Source: Salipiger sp. CCB-MM3 (GTDB taxonomy: Bacteria > Pseudomonadota > Alphaproteobacteria > Rhodobacterales > Rhodobacteraceae). Taken from it: DNA of 64,000 bases. The stretch spans positions 62,001 to 126,000 of the forward strand of contig NZ_CP014599.1 in the NCBI RefSeq assembly GCF_001687105.1. The letters run 5' to 3'. Of this stretch, positions 9,566 through 18,638 are shown piece after piece. Numbering within the stretch: the stretch's first letter is position 1; each line of letters begins with the position of its first letter. A program made the position numbers and the translations under genes. The notes beneath the pieces are model-generated. The model was not told the origin of the DNA. It did no database searches and worked only from the letters and a program-made list of their open reading frames with translations.

Positions 9566-10366
9566 TCAGACAGTGGCCACGGCAAAGAACGCAGGCGCGT
9601 CGAAGGACACCGTGCCATCGCTGTTGCGGTATTTGCCCAGCCTCTCCTCCGCCGCCTCTTCCAAAGATCGCATAGTCTCCGGCGTCGCCATATCAGCAAG
9701 CGTCCAGCCCCCGATCTCGGTGTCGAGCCATGTCTTCAATGACATATGGCGCACCTGCCCGGTCTTGTGGATGATCTCGGCACCGCCCAGCCCCGCCTGC
9801 TTAAGCAGCGCTGAAAGCGCCGTCTCATCGCCAAGACAGAACGGCACCTTGAGCGCCTCGCCCGCCTCGGGGCCCATCACCTCCAGAAGCAGCGGGATAA
9901 GGTCGTTGTATCCCGGCGATTTCTCCCAAGCCTCAAAGACCGCCACGGCGACGCGCCCTCCCGGGCGGCAGACCCGTGCCATCTCGCGCAGCGCAGCCAC
10001 GCGGTCCTGCAGGAACATCAGCGCGAACTGGCAGGTCACCGCGTCGAAACTGGCGTCAGCGAAGGGCAGCGCCTCTGCCGCTGCATGCTGAAAGTCTATA
10101 TGCGGCTCGATCTCGCGCGCCACGCTGAGCATGCCCTCGTTGATGTCCACCGCCGAGACGCTGGCCCCGCGCTTGAGCGCCGCGCGCGCGACGACCCCGG
10201 TGCCCGTGGCCACGTCCAGCAGTCTGCCCCCGCCGTGCAGCCCGGCGGCCTCCACCAGCCACGGCCCGAATTGCCCAAAGAGCGCGGGAACGAAAAACGC
10301 CTCATACACGCGGGCCGCCTCAGCCGAGATTTGTCCCGTTTCTGCGTCTACCTCCGACTTGCCCAT
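9566..10366 (-). CDS. Class I SAM-dependent methyltransferase
   Basis: A 266-aa cytoplasmic methyltransferase of the Methyltransf_11/UbiE-like type. The SAM-binding motif I is LLDVATGTGVVARAAL, motif II region VSAVDINEGML, and the post-motif is AEALPFADASFDAVTCQFALMFLQDR. I chose the ATG at 10366 because GGAGGAGG lies just upstream on the minus strand; the frame stays open another 550 bp but that extension overlaps the divergent AHSA1 gene and is Arg/His-rich shadow. The methyl acceptor is unknown. Confidence 0.9.
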   Translation of the reverse strand: MGKSEVDAETGQISAEAARVYEAFFVPALFGQFGPWLVEAAGLHGGGRLLDVATGTGVVARAALKRGASVSAVDINEGMLSVAREIEPHIDFQHAAAEALPFADASFDAVTCQFALMFLQDRVAALREMARVCRPGGRVAVAVFEAWEKSPGYNDLIPLLLEVMGPEAGEALKVPFCLGDETALSALLKQAGLGGAEIIHKTGQVRHMSLKTWLDTEIGGWTLADMATPETMRSLEEAAEERLGKYRNSDGTVSFDAPAFFAVATV

Positions 10367-10555
10367 GACCTCCTCCTGTCGTTCGAGCATCGGTGCGCGC
10401 AGTATAGCACGGACAGCCCCAGAGCCGCGCCCGCGCAGCTCTCCGCCAAGGCAGCAGGGCAGACCCTCGTCGCCATTCCTTTGACCTTCGGCGCGTGGCA
10501 GGCTGACAGGGGCGCGTTTGATGCCGCATGTCTTTGCCCGAAAGGCTCTTTCACC

Positions 10556-10987
10556 ATGTCCCAGCCCGAGATGATCACCGTGAAAACCACGGTCGCCTGC
10601 TCTCCCGCCGAAGCCTGGCACGCGTTCACGACGCCCGAGGCGATCATGGCGTGGAACTTCGCCTCGCCCGATTGGCAGTGCCCTGCGGCGCGCGTGGACC
10701 TGCGAGTCGGGGGCAAGCATTGGGCGCGGATGGAGGCGAAGGACGGGTCGTTTGGCTTTGACTTCACCGCCACCTATGAGGCGGTCGACCCGCCGCATGT
10801 GCTGGCGCTGCGGCTGGACGATGGCCGCCTCGCCCGCACGGTGTTTGAGCCGGGGCCGGATGGCACCGAGGTGACCACACAGTTTGATCCCGACCCCGAG
10901 GCTTCGGTGGAGATGCAACAGGGCGGCTGGCAGGCGATCCTCGACAATTACAAGCGCTACGCCGAGGCGATGACGCCGAAGACCTGA
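10556..10987 (+). CDS. SRPBCC/AHSA1-domain protein
   Basis: A 143-aa START-like fold protein of the AHSA1/YndB group. Residues 8-30 (KTTVACSPAEAWHAFTTPEA) and the C-terminal GGWQAILDNYKRYAE helix are typical. Members bind hydrophobic ligands or modulate Hsp90-type activity; nothing here fixes a role. The start at 10556 follows GAAAGG and gives the usual family length. It is divergent from the methyltransferase, with 189 bp between starts. Confidence 0.85.
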   Translation: MSQPEMITVKTTVACSPAEAWHAFTTPEAIMAWNFASPDWQCPAARVDLRVGGKHWARMEAKDGSFGFDFTATYEAVDPPHVLALRLDDGRLARTVFEPGPDGTEVTTQFDPDPEASVEMQQGGWQAILDNYKRYAEAMTPKT

Positions 10988-11001
10988 GGGGGTCCGCCCC
11001 C
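10988..11001 (+). terminator. GC hairpin after the AHSA1 gene
   Basis: GGGGG-TCCG-CCCCC begins at the stop codon. A second GGCGG-AAAA-CCGCC hairpin lies at 11043-11056. The rest of the gap to 11254 holds nothing I can name. Neither hairpin has a T-tract. Confidence 0.3.
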
Positions 11002-11254
11002 AAGACAGTGCACCTGACAGCCCAGCTGACAGCCTGCCAAACGGCGGAAAACCGCCCCTAGCACCGCCCCAAAGCCACGCCTGTAGACTGGGACGCCCTC
11101 TTCGCTAAGTCTCTGTGTCCGCAGGAAAGCAGCTGGGGTTCCCTTTCGGCATCCTGCGATTGTTGAAGGTCCGCCCCATTCACGCCCCGATAAGCGGGCA
11201 TTGGGGAGGTGGCGCCGCTGTCTCGCGGCGCCGAAAGACGGCAGGGAGGACGTG

Positions 11255-12457
11255 ATGTTCGGAATTTTCAAAGTGGGCGTCTCGGCGCTGGTGCTCTCGA
11301 CATGTGTGGTCGCGCCGGTTGCGACCCTCGCAACGGTTGGCGCGGCGCATGCGAAGAACAATGGCAACGGCAAAGGCGGCGAGAAGGGCAACTCCGGCAA
11401 GGGCAAAGCCAACGGCCACAGCAAGGCCAAGTCCAATGGCGGCGGCAACAAGGGCGGCAACAGCAACGGACGGCAGACCAGCGCGAACCTCGGCAAGGCC
11501 ATCCGCGATGATTTCAGGTCGCTCAGTCAGAGCCTGAGGAAGAGCGCGCTTGGAGACCTACTCGGGGTGACCGGCAGCCGCGGCGCGCAACGCACGGCCA
11601 CCGTCCAGCGGCAGGCCCCGAAAGCGCAGCGCGTGTCGCTGTCCCCCACCCGATCCGCACCGGAACGCTCGATGCGCCCGCCGCTGCAGCGCACGGCGCT
11701 GCGCGAAACCCCGGAACTGGCCGAAGACTACGATGCCCTGCATCCGCGCAACCTCGGTAAGCTCAACGGCGCGCTCAACTCCAGCCCGCAGGCCAAGGCG
11801 GCGCATATCGCCAATGGCACCTATGCCACCGGCAGCGGTCCGGTGAGCCTTGCCGCCGCGCTGGCGGTCGCCGACCATAACCTCATAGAGGCCGCCAATG
11901 CGCTCGAAACCTACGACGCGGCGGAGCGCACGCTCGATCTAGCCGATGCCTTCGCCTTGGTCGAGAACCGCCCGACCGAGGCGGAGCGGGCCGTGGCCCT
12001 TGCGACGCTGGAAGACCCCGAGGCGACCGAGGCCGAAAAGCTCGCGGCACAGGACGTGCTCGATTATCCCGACACCACCGCCGCCGAGGCCGAAATCGCC
12101 GGGCTGGACCGCCCAAGCGAGCGAGACCTGACTGAGGCTCAGGAGGTGATCGACGCGGGCATTCCCGAAGAGCACGACCTGACCAATGCGGCCAATTCGG
12201 TCGCCGACGCGGAAACCGCTGTGCTCGCCGCCTATAAGGACATCCTGCCTGCGGAATACGAAGGGGATGTGCTGAGCGCGGTGCGGGCCTCCAATCCCGA
12301 CGATGACACCGTCGCCGCCGCGCTGCAGGGCACTGCGCCGCTGGACCCGGACGCACTTGAGGAGGCCGAGCGCTACGAGGCGGAGCGTTACGAAGACGCC
12401 GAGCTTTACGACGACGAAACCGTGCTGCTGGTGCCGTCCGACCGATACGCCGACTGA
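11255..12457 (+). CDS. Secreted low-complexity protein of unknown function
   Basis: A 400-aa exported protein I do not recognise by name. Residues 1-33 form a Sec signal (cleavage near AAHA). Residues 34-73 are Asn/Gly/Lys repeats (NGNGKGG-like), strongly basic and probably disordered. A middle part has the segment DYDALHPRNLGKLNGALNSS. The last about 180 residues are Ala/Glu/Asp-rich and acidic, ending with a short ERYEAERYEDAELY repetition. ATG 11255 has a GGAGG site 5 nt upstream. The basic head and acidic tail could mediate self-association or ion binding; that is speculation. The gene is monocistronic. Confidence 0.75.
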   Translation: MFGIFKVGVSALVLSTCVVAPVATLATVGAAHAKNNGNGKGGEKGNSGKGKANGHSKAKSNGGGNKGGNSNGRQTSANLGKAIRDDFRSLSQSLRKSALGDLLGVTGSRGAQRTATVQRQAPKAQRVSLSPTRSAPERSMRPPLQRTALRETPELAEDYDALHPRNLGKLNGALNSSPQAKAAHIANGTYATGSGPVSLAAALAVADHNLIEAANALETYDAAERTLDLADAFALVENRPTEAERAVALATLEDPEATEAEKLAAQDVLDYPDTTAAEAEIAGLDRPSERDLTEAQEVIDAGIPEEHDLTNAANSVADAETAVLAAYKDILPAEYEGDVLSAVRASNPDDDTVAAALQGTAPLDPDALEEAERYEAERYEDAELYDDETVLLVPSDRYAD

Positions 12458-12606
12458 TCCCCAAAGCCAGACGACGCGCCGGGCTCTGTCCCGGCGCGCC
12501 CCGCGCTTCTGCTCTGCCACCCGCCCCATCCAAGACGTCCCGAGACTTCAAAGTTCCCTTTATGTTCTGAATTCGTTAATCTGCCCTGACAGAACGTTGC
12601 CGCAAG

Positions 12607-12626
12607 GCAGGATCGGGCAGGATCGG
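12607..12626 (+). repeat. 10-bp tandem duplication before the helicase gene
   Basis: GCAGGATCGG occurs twice in a row, followed by related GGCAGAACCGG and GGCAGGAC copies up to the helicase start codon. Confidence 0.7.
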
Positions 12627-12648
12627 GCAAGGCAGAACCGGGCAGGAC

Positions 12649-14709
12649 ATGGCACAGGCAGACACTCTTCAGGACCCTCTCGCGGCGCTGAACGACGCGC
12701 AGCGCGCCGCCGCCACCTTCGGCATCGCCCCCGGCGACACGCGCGCCGGGCCGCCGCTGCTGGTGATCGCTGGCGCGGGTTCTGGCAAGACCAGCACGCT
12801 GGCGCACCGCGTGGCGCATCTGCTGATGAACGGCGCCGATCCGCAGCGCATCCTGCTGATGACCTTCTCGCGCCGCGCCGCCACTGAGCTCACCCGCCGG
12901 GTCGAGGCGATCACCACCCGCGCCATGGGCACCGGCATCGTCGCCGAGGCGCTGACATGGGCGGGCACCTTCCATGCCATCGGCGCGCGGCTGCTGCGCG
13001 AACATGCGCCTGCCATCGGCCTGAACCCCGAGTTCTCGATCCACGACCGCGAGGACAGCGCCGACCTGATCAACCTCTGCCGCAACGCCCTTGGCTTCTC
13101 GCAGGCAGAAAAGCGCTTTCCGGCCAAGGGCACCTGCCTTGCGATCTATTCGCGCGCGGTCAATGCGGGCGCGCCGCTGGAGGAGGTGCTGCGCGACCAC
13201 TTCCCGTGGTGCGCCATGTGGGAAGACGAGCTGAAACGTCTCTTCGGCGCTTATGTCCGCGCCAAGCAAGAGCAGAACGTGCTCGACTATGACGACCTCT
13301 TGCTGGCCTGGGCGCAGGTGATGTCGGACGCCGAGTTTGCCGCGCATATCGGCAGCGCGTGGGACCATGTGCTGATCGACGAGTATCAGGACACCAACCG
13401 CCTGCAGGCGCGCATCCTCATGGCGCTGAAACCCGATGGGCGCGGGCTGACCGTGGTGGGCGACGATGCGCAGTCGATCTATGCCTTCCGCGCCGCCACG
13501 GTGCGCAACATCCTCGACTTTCCCGCCGCCTTCACGCCGCCCGCCGATGTCATCACGCTCGATCGAAACTACCGCTCGACCGTCCCCATCTTGGAGGCCG
13601 CCAACGCCGTGATCGGTGAGGCCCGCGAGCGCTTTACCAAGAACCTCTGGACCACCCGCGCCTCTGCCGAGAAACCGCGGCTCGTCACGGTGAACACCGA
13701 GGCCGATCAGGCGCGCTATATGGTCGACCGCATCCTTGCGGACCGCGAGATCGGCACCACGTTGAAGCAGCAGGCGGTGCTCTTCCGCACCTCCAGCCAT
13801 TCGGTGCAGCTCGAGGCCGAGTTGACCCGCCGCAATGTGCCTTACGTCAAATTCGGCGGGCTGAAGTTCCTCGACAGCGCCCATGTGAAGGACCTGCTGT
13901 CGGTGCTGCGCCTCGCGCGCAATCCGCGTGACCGGGTGGCGGGCTTTCGTGTGCTGCAACTGATCCCCGGCATCGGGCCAAAGTCGGCGGCGAACATTCT
14001 GGACGCGCTCGATCTCGCGCCCGATCCCGCCGCCGCGCTGAACGATGTCGCCCCGCCCGCCAAGGCCGAGGCCGACTGGCCCGGTTTCGTCACCGCGATG
14101 ACCACCCGCGCGCCATGGCCCGCCGCCATCGGCCTTGCCCGGGCGTGGTACGAGCCGCATCTGGAGCGCATCCACGAGGATGCCGACACCCGCCGCAACG
14201 ACCTGCTGCAGCTTGAGCAGATCGCCGCGGGCTACCCATCGGCCGAAGCCTTCCTGACCGAGCTGACCCTCGATCCGCCGGACGCCACCTCGGACCGTTC
14301 GGGCGTGCCACTCAAGGACGAGGATTATCTCATCCTCTCGACCATCCATTCGGCCAAGGGGCAGGAGTGGAAATCGGTCTACCTGCTCAACGCGGTCGAT
14401 GGCTGCATCCCCTCGGACCTCGGCACCGGCACCACGCAGGACCTCGAGGAAGAGCGCCGCCTGCTCTATGTCGCGATGACCCGCGCCAAGGACCGGCTGA
14501 CGCTGGGCCTGCCGCTGCGGTTCTACGTCACGCAGCAGCGGCGCGGCGGTGACCGGCATGTCTATGCCACGCGCACCCGCTTCATCACCCGCGAGATGCT
14601 GGAGCATTTCGACAGCGCCCATTGGTCGCCCGCCCCGCAGCCAGGCGCGGCGGCTCCGGCACCGGGCCGGATCGACGTCGCCGCCAAGATGCGCGACATG
14701 TGGGGCTGA
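12649..14709 (+). CDS. UvrD/PcrA-like superfamily 1 ATP-dependent DNA helicase
   Basis: A 686-aa helicase with all SF1A motifs: Walker A AGAGSGKT (motif I), LIDEYQDTN (II), VVGDDAQSIYAFRAA (III), LDRNYRS (IV), LSTIHSAKGQEWKSVYL (V) and RRLLYVAMTRAKDRL (VI). It is shorter than housekeeping UvrD and may be the second, PcrA-like paralogue common in this group. The expected role is 3'-5' unwinding in repair or removal of protein from DNA. No nuclease domain is visible. The ATG follows a GGCAGGAC-type weak ribosome site. Confidence 0.94.
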   Translation: MAQADTLQDPLAALNDAQRAAATFGIAPGDTRAGPPLLVIAGAGSGKTSTLAHRVAHLLMNGADPQRILLMTFSRRAATELTRRVEAITTRAMGTGIVAEALTWAGTFHAIGARLLREHAPAIGLNPEFSIHDREDSADLINLCRNALGFSQAEKRFPAKGTCLAIYSRAVNAGAPLEEVLRDHFPWCAMWEDELKRLFGAYVRAKQEQNVLDYDDLLLAWAQVMSDAEFAAHIGSAWDHVLIDEYQDTNRLQARILMALKPDGRGLTVVGDDAQSIYAFRAATVRNILDFPAAFTPPADVITLDRNYRSTVPILEAANAVIGEARERFTKNLWTTRASAEKPRLVTVNTEADQARYMVDRILADREIGTTLKQQAVLFRTSSHSVQLEAELTRRNVPYVKFGGLKFLDSAHVKDLLSVLRLARNPRDRVAGFRVLQLIPGIGPKSAANILDALDLAPDPAAALNDVAPPAKAEADWPGFVTAMTTRAPWPAAIGLARAWYEPHLERIHEDADTRRNDLLQLEQIAAGYPSAEAFLTELTLDPPDATSDRSGVPLKDEDYLILSTIHSAKGQEWKSVYLLNAVDGCIPSDLGTGTTQDLEEERRLLYVAMTRAKDRLTLGLPLRFYVTQQRRGGDRHVYATRTRFITREMLEHFDSAHWSPAPQPGAAAPAPGRIDVAAKMRDMWG

Positions 14710-14716
14710 GCGCGGC

Positions 14717-15679
14717 TCAGCCCGCCGCCGCGATCACCACGTCACGCGCCCCCTCGCGCAGCAGTGCCTGCGCCGCGCGCCACGCCCGCAGGCCGCTTGC
14801 ACAGACCAGCACGGTGCGACCCTTGGCGGCGAAGGCGGTACGGCCAACCTGCTCCGGCACCATTCTCTCGGCCCAAGGCACCGGCAGGTCGGGCGCCTCG
14901 GCGAGGCCGCGAAGGTCGATCACCCGGTCGCGCTCGGTCAGGTCGCAAAGCGCGACCACCTTCGGACCGGCCACCTCCGGCTCGGGCGCACCCTCGAAGC
15001 GAAACCCAGCGGGCCGCCACGCTCCGGCATCCAGCGTCAGCATCTGCCCCAGCGGCGAAGGCCGATGCCCAAGCAGCACCGCCAGCGCCATCTGCGCCTG
15101 CAACGCGCCGAGCGCCGCCACCACCGGCCCCATCACCCCCGCCGAGGCGCAGCTCTGCACCTGGCCGGGCAGGTCGGGAAACACCGCGCGATAGCTTGGC
15201 GCTCCGCCGCAGAAGCCCCCCACATAGCCCGAGGTTCCGACCACCGAGGCGCTGATCAGCGGCAGACCCGCCGCAAGGCACAGATCCGACAGCGCATAGG
15301 TCACCGCCACACTGTCAGCGGCATCCACCACCAGATCGGCCGCTCTGATTTCTTGGCCCGCCAGCGCCGGGTCGAGCCGCGCCACCCGTGCCCGCGCCGC
15401 GCAGCCGGGGTTCAGCGCCGCGAGCCGCTCCGCCGCCACCTCGGCCTTGGGCCGCCCGAGGTCCGCCATCGCATAAAGCGTCTGGCGATGCAGATTGCTC
15501 TCTTCCACCACGTCGGGATCGACGATGCGGATCGCGCCAACGCCCGCCCCGGCGAGCAGCGGCAGCAGCGCCGAGCCAAGCCCCCCGGCGCCGACAACCA
15601 GCACCCGCGCCGCCGCCAGCCGCGCCTGCCCCGCCGCGCCGACACCGGTCAGGCAGATTTGCCGCGCGTAACGGCTCAT
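14717..15679 (-). CDS. thiF: ThiF/MoeB-like adenylyltransferase fused to a rhodanese-like domain
   Basis: A 320-aa E1-like protein that should adenylate the C-terminal glycine of ThiS. The ATP-binding GAGGLGSALLPLLAGAG loop and DPDVVEESNLHRQ segment are clear. The last about 70 residues form a short rhodanese-like domain with a VLVCASGLRAWRAA active loop, which could carry the sulfur. The zinc-binding Cys pair normally found as CYxC before FP is replaced (SYRAVFPD). It is the last gene of the thi operon; its ATG overlaps the thiE stop (ATGA), arguing for thiamin rather than Moco synthesis. Confidence 0.85.
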   Translation of the reverse strand: MSRYARQICLTGVGAAGQARLAAARVLVVGAGGLGSALLPLLAGAGVGAIRIVDPDVVEESNLHRQTLYAMADLGRPKAEVAAERLAALNPGCAARARVARLDPALAGQEIRAADLVVDAADSVAVTYALSDLCLAAGLPLISASVVGTSGYVGGFCGGAPSYRAVFPDLPGQVQSCASAGVMGPVVAALGALQAQMALAVLLGHRPSPLGQMLTLDAGAWRPAGFRFEGAPEPEVAGPKVVALCDLTERDRVIDLRGLAEAPDLPVPWAERMVPEQVGRTAFAAKGRTVLVCASGLRAWRAAQALLREGARDVVIAAAG

Positions 15680-16287
15680 GTGGACACCCCGCGCGTCGCG
15701 GCGATCCACTCGCGGCAGCGCGCCTCGGGGTCCGCGGCCTGCTGAATGTCGGTGACCACCGCCGCGCTGTCCGCCCCGGCGGCAAAGAGGTCCGGCAGGC
15801 GCTGAGGCGTCAGCCCGCCGATGCCCACCAGCGGCACATCGCCCGCGCGGCGCTTCCAAGCACGCACCCGGTCCAGCCCCTGCGGGCCCCATTTCATCTT
15901 CTTGAGCAGCGTCGGATAGACCGGTCCCAGCGCCACATAGGCCGGGTCCAGCGCCAACGCGCGCTCAAGCTCAGCCTCGTCATGGGTGGACAGGCCAAAG
16001 CGTATATTCGCGCGGCGCAGCGCGGCGAAATCGGCGCCGTCCATATCCTCTTGCCCCAGATGAACAAACCGGCAGCGCAGGTCGAGGGCGAGACGCCAGT
16101 GATCGTTGACCACAAGCTGCGCGCCATGCACGGCGCAAAGGTCGCGGGCACGGGCGATCTGCCGCCGCAGCTCTTTCTCGGGCAGGTCCTTGAGCCGCAG
16201 TTGCACCAGCTTGACCCCATGCGGGACCAGCAGTTCGAGCCGGTTCACATGGCCGGTGATCAGGTAAAAGCGATCGAGACCCATCAT
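15676..16287 (-). CDS. thiE: Thiamine-phosphate synthase
   Basis: A 203-aa TIM-barrel enzyme that couples hydroxymethylpyrimidine diphosphate with thiazole phosphate carboxylate to give thiamine phosphate. Conserved segments are [36 protein letters not shown] and AAVVTDI. Start and stop overlap the neighbouring thi genes by 4 nt (ATGA), indicating translational coupling. Two adjacent ATGs (16287 and 16284) exist; the first overlaps the thiG stop. Confidence 0.93.
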   Translation of the reverse strand: MMGLDRFYLITGHVNRLELLVPHGVKLVQLRLKDLPEKELRRQIARARDLCAVHGAQLVVNDHWRLALDLRCRFVHLGQEDMDGADFAALRRANIRFGLSTHDEAELERALALDPAYVALGPVYPTLLKKMKWGPQGLDRVRAWKRRAGDVPLVGIGGLTPQRLPDLFAAGADSAAVVTDIQQAADPEARCREWIAATRGVST

Positions 16288-17042
16288 GCCAGCTCCGCCA
16301 TGCCGAAGATCGGCGTCGAGGCCTCGGCCATATCGCGCCGCGGCATCAGCCCCGCCTCATACGCCAGCCGCCCCGCGTGGACGGCCTGACCAAAAGCCCG
16401 CGCCATGCCCACCGGGTCCAGCGCCTTGGCAACGGCGGTGTTCAGCAGCACCGCGTCGAAGCCCATTTCCATCGCCTCCATCGCTTGGCTCGGCGCCCCG
16501 ATCCCGGCGTCGACGACCAGCGGCACGCCCTTGAAATGCGCCCGCATGCTCCGCAGCGCCTCGCGGTGCCGCAACCCCTGTCCCGAGCCGATCGGCGCCC
16601 CCCAAGGCATCAGCACTTCGCAGCCCGCCTCCAGCAGCTTCTCGCCCACGATCAGATCCTCGGTGGTGTAAGGGAACACCTCGAACCCCTCAGCACAGAG
16701 GATCCGCGCCGCCTCGACCAGCGCGAAAGGATCGGGCTGCAGCGTGTCGGCATGGCCGATCACCTCGAGCTTGATCCAATTGGTCCCGAAGATCTCGCGC
16801 GCCATCTGCGCCGTGGTCACCGCTTCGCGCGCTGTATGACAGCCCGCGGTGTTGGGCAGCAGGCGGCAACCGATCCCTGTGAGCAGATCGCGGAACGCCG
16901 CGCCGCCCGCCCCCTCGCGCCGCAACGACACGGTGATCACCCCGGCGCCCGAGGCCGACACCGCCTCTGCCAGCACCGCCGGTGAGGGATATTGCGCCGT
17001 GCCCAGCATCAGCCGCGACAGCAGGTCAACGCCATAAAACAT
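16284..17042 (-). CDS. thiG: Thiazole synthase
   Basis: A 252-aa cytoplasmic enzyme that forms the thiazole ring from 1-deoxyxylulose phosphate, dehydroglycine/iminoglycine and ThiS thiocarboxylate. Family segments are [67 protein letters not shown] and [10 protein letters not shown]. It begins 3 nt after the thiS stop on the minus strand. Confidence 0.96.
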   Translation of the reverse strand: MFYGVDLLSRLMLGTAQYPSPAVLAEAVSASGAGVITVSLRREGAGGAAFRDLLTGIGCRLLPNTAGCHTAREAVTTAQMAREIFGTNWIKLEVIGHADTLQPDPFALVEAARILCAEGFEVFPYTTEDLIVGEKLLEAGCEVLMPWGAPIGSGQGLRHREALRSMRAHFKGVPLVVDAGIGAPSQAMEAMEMGFDAVLLNTAVAKALDPVGMARAFGQAVHAGRLAYEAGLMPRRDMAEASTPIFGMAELA

Positions 17043-17045
17043 CGC

Positions 17046-17243
17046 TCAGCCCCCCTGCATCGGCGACAGAACCTCGACCTTCGCGCCCTCGCACAGCGGC
17101 GTTGCGGCGCGTAGCCCGCGCGGCACGAAGGCCCCGTCGAGCGCGGTGGCGACACTGCCAGCATCCACGCCCTGTTCGGCCAGAAGCGCCTCCAGCGTCT
17201 TGGCGGTCGTGGCCAGCCTCTGGCCGTTGACATCAATTTGCAT
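17046..17243 (-). CDS. thiS: Sulfur carrier protein ThiS
   Basis: A 65-aa ubiquitin-like sulfur carrier ending in the required Gly-Gly (SPMQGG). Its C-terminus is adenylated and thiocarboxylated for thiazole synthesis. The ATG at 17243 has an AGGGAGGAG site upstream and gives the usual 65-residue length. The gene overlaps the end of thiO by 11 nt. Confidence 0.94.
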   Translation of the reverse strand: MQIDVNGQRLATTAKTLEALLAEQGVDAGSVATALDGAFVPRGLRAATPLCEGAKVEVLSPMQGG

Positions 17244-18183
17244 GGGTCTCCTCCCTTTGCGCCACGATCTCATCCGCCAGATCCTCGGCAAGGACCGGCG
17301 CCATGAGAAATCCGTGGCGATACATACCGTTGAGATGAATGCGTCCCGGCGTGCGGCGCAGCGCCGGAAGATTGTCGGGGAACGCCGGGCGCAGCCCCGC
17401 CCCCACCGTGACCAGCGCCGCATCGGCAAAGCCGGGGTGCACCGTATAGGCCGCCGACAACAGTTCCATCACCGCGCGGGCGGTGACCGGGCCGGGGTCC
17501 GCGCTTTCGATCATCGTCGCGCCGATCATGTAGCGCCCCGCAGCGCGCGGCACGATGTAACAGGCAAAGCGCGGGTGCAGCAGCCGAATGGTGCGGGTCA
17601 GACGCACGCCGGGCGCATGAAGCTCCAGCATCTCGCCCCGCACCGCGCGCAGATCGGGCAGACGGTCCCGCGCCCCCATGCCCCGGCACTCGACGATGCG
17701 CCCCGACGGCGCGCCGCCATGCATCCGCACCCCGCGTGCGTTAAGCGCCGTGCGCAAATCGGCCATGGCCGCGCCCGGATCGAGATGCGCCTCCTCGGCA
17801 AAGAACAGACCCGAGGCGAAGCGCCCCGAAAGCTCGGGCTCCAGCGTGCCGGGATCGACGAGGGCATGGCCGGTGGTGGCGCGGGCAAAGCGGGTCAGTT
17901 CCGCCCGGTCGCGCGGCGGGGCGAGGACTAGCGTGCCGCTCTGGCGAAAGCTCGCCGTGCGTGCACGCCACCAGCCAAGCGCCGCCCGTCCGCGCCGGGT
18001 AATCTCGGGCGGGGCGCTCTCCCCCTCGCAAAAGGGCGCCAGCATCCCGCCCGCCAGCTTTGAAGCGGGCGGCGGCGCACCCTCGGGCACGATCAGCTCC
18101 ACCTCAAGGCCGCGCTCAGCCAGCGCCAGCGCGGCGCAAAGCCCTGCCACCCCGCCGCCAAGCACAGAAATCCTTTCGTCCAT
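17233..18183 (-). CDS. thiO: FAD-dependent glycine oxidase
   Basis: A 316-aa flavoprotein of the DAO family that oxidises glycine to the imine used by ThiG, replacing the anaerobic ThiH route. The dinucleotide-binding motif VLGGGVAGLCAALALAERG starts at residue 7, and SKLAGGMLAPFCE and the C-terminal LNGMYRHGFLMAPVLAEDLA fit ThiO. ATG 18183 has GGAGGAG upstream. It is the first gene of thiO-thiS-thiG-thiE-thiF, with the TPP riboswitch in its leader. Confidence 0.92.
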   Translation of the reverse strand: MDERISVLGGGVAGLCAALALAERGLEVELIVPEGAPPPASKLAGGMLAPFCEGESAPPEITRRGRAALGWWRARTASFRQSGTLVLAPPRDRAELTRFARATTGHALVDPGTLEPELSGRFASGLFFAEEAHLDPGAAMADLRTALNARGVRMHGGAPSGRIVECRGMGARDRLPDLRAVRGEMLELHAPGVRLTRTIRLLHPRFACYIVPRAAGRYMIGATMIESADPGPVTARAVMELLSAAYTVHPGFADAALVTVGAGLRPAFPDNLPALRRTPGRIHLNGMYRHGFLMAPVLAEDLADEIVAQREETHAN

Positions 18184-18256
18184 CGCGCTCCTCCTCACAA
18201 AGCCCCAAACCAAAGGACCCAAGCCAAAGACCCAAAGCCAAAGATGGACGGAGAAA

Positions 18257-18271
18257 GGGGCCACAGGCCCC
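18257..18271 (-). terminator. Second leader hairpin upstream of thiO
   Basis: On the minus strand GGGGCC-TGT-GGCCCC is followed by TTTC. It lies about 75 nt before the thiO start and downstream of the other hairpin, so the leader holds two terminator-like stems in series. Confidence 0.5.
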
Positions 18272-18287
18272 GCGCATATGGATGCAC

Positions 18288-18305
18288 AAAAGGGCCCTAT
18301 GGCCC
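18288..18305 (-). terminator. Riboswitch-associated intrinsic terminator of the thi leader
   Basis: On the minus strand GGGCC-ATAG-GGCCC is followed directly by TTTT. It sits about 45 nt after the TPP aptamer, where a riboswitch expression platform is expected. With TPP bound, transcription would stop here. Confidence 0.6.
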
Positions 18306-18351
18306 GAAAGGACCACCCCGCGCGTGCTGCTTCGGAGAAGATTGCCCTTCG

Positions 18352-18460
18352 GTCTTCCTACGCCAGCGTCAACTGGGTCAGGTTCAAAGGGTCGCGTCAC
18401 CGGGACGCCGCAGCGTCCCTGTCAGCCTCTCAGTCCCCATGGCGGGACTCCCCTGACGTT
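18352..18460 (-). promoter_or_regulatory. TPP (THI-box) riboswitch
   Basis: Reading the minus strand, the aptamer has the thi-box order: GTCAGGGGAG, a stem ending in ACTGAGAGGCTGACA, a helper hairpin GGGACGC-TGC-GGCGTCCC, then GACCCTTTGAACCTGACC, and finally GACGCTGGCGTAGGAAGA. These CTGAGA and TTTGAACCTGA cores are diagnostic for TPP binding. It precedes thiO by about 170 nt and should shut off the thi operon when TPP is plentiful. Confidence 0.95.
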
Positions 18461-18638
18461 GGCCCGAGCATAGGCGCTGAATGCCGCCGGTCAATCACCG
18501 AAATACGCCGCCTGTGCCCGGTCATCCGCGCGGCTGCCTGCGACACAATGGTTCACTTTATCGCCCCGCCGCCTTGTCCTTAGGTCAGCTTGGGTCTAAT
18601 GCCGGACGTCGGCACAAGACCCTGAGGAGGAGCAGGTC

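Noticed and set aside
12406..14622. Minus-strand open frame of over 730 codons opposite the helicase
   Set aside because: The plus strand has all SF1 motifs; the antisense translation is low-complexity and has no ribosome site.
18060..18473. Plus-strand ORF across the thi leader
   Set aside because: The region is explained by the TPP aptamer and hairpins on the minus strand.
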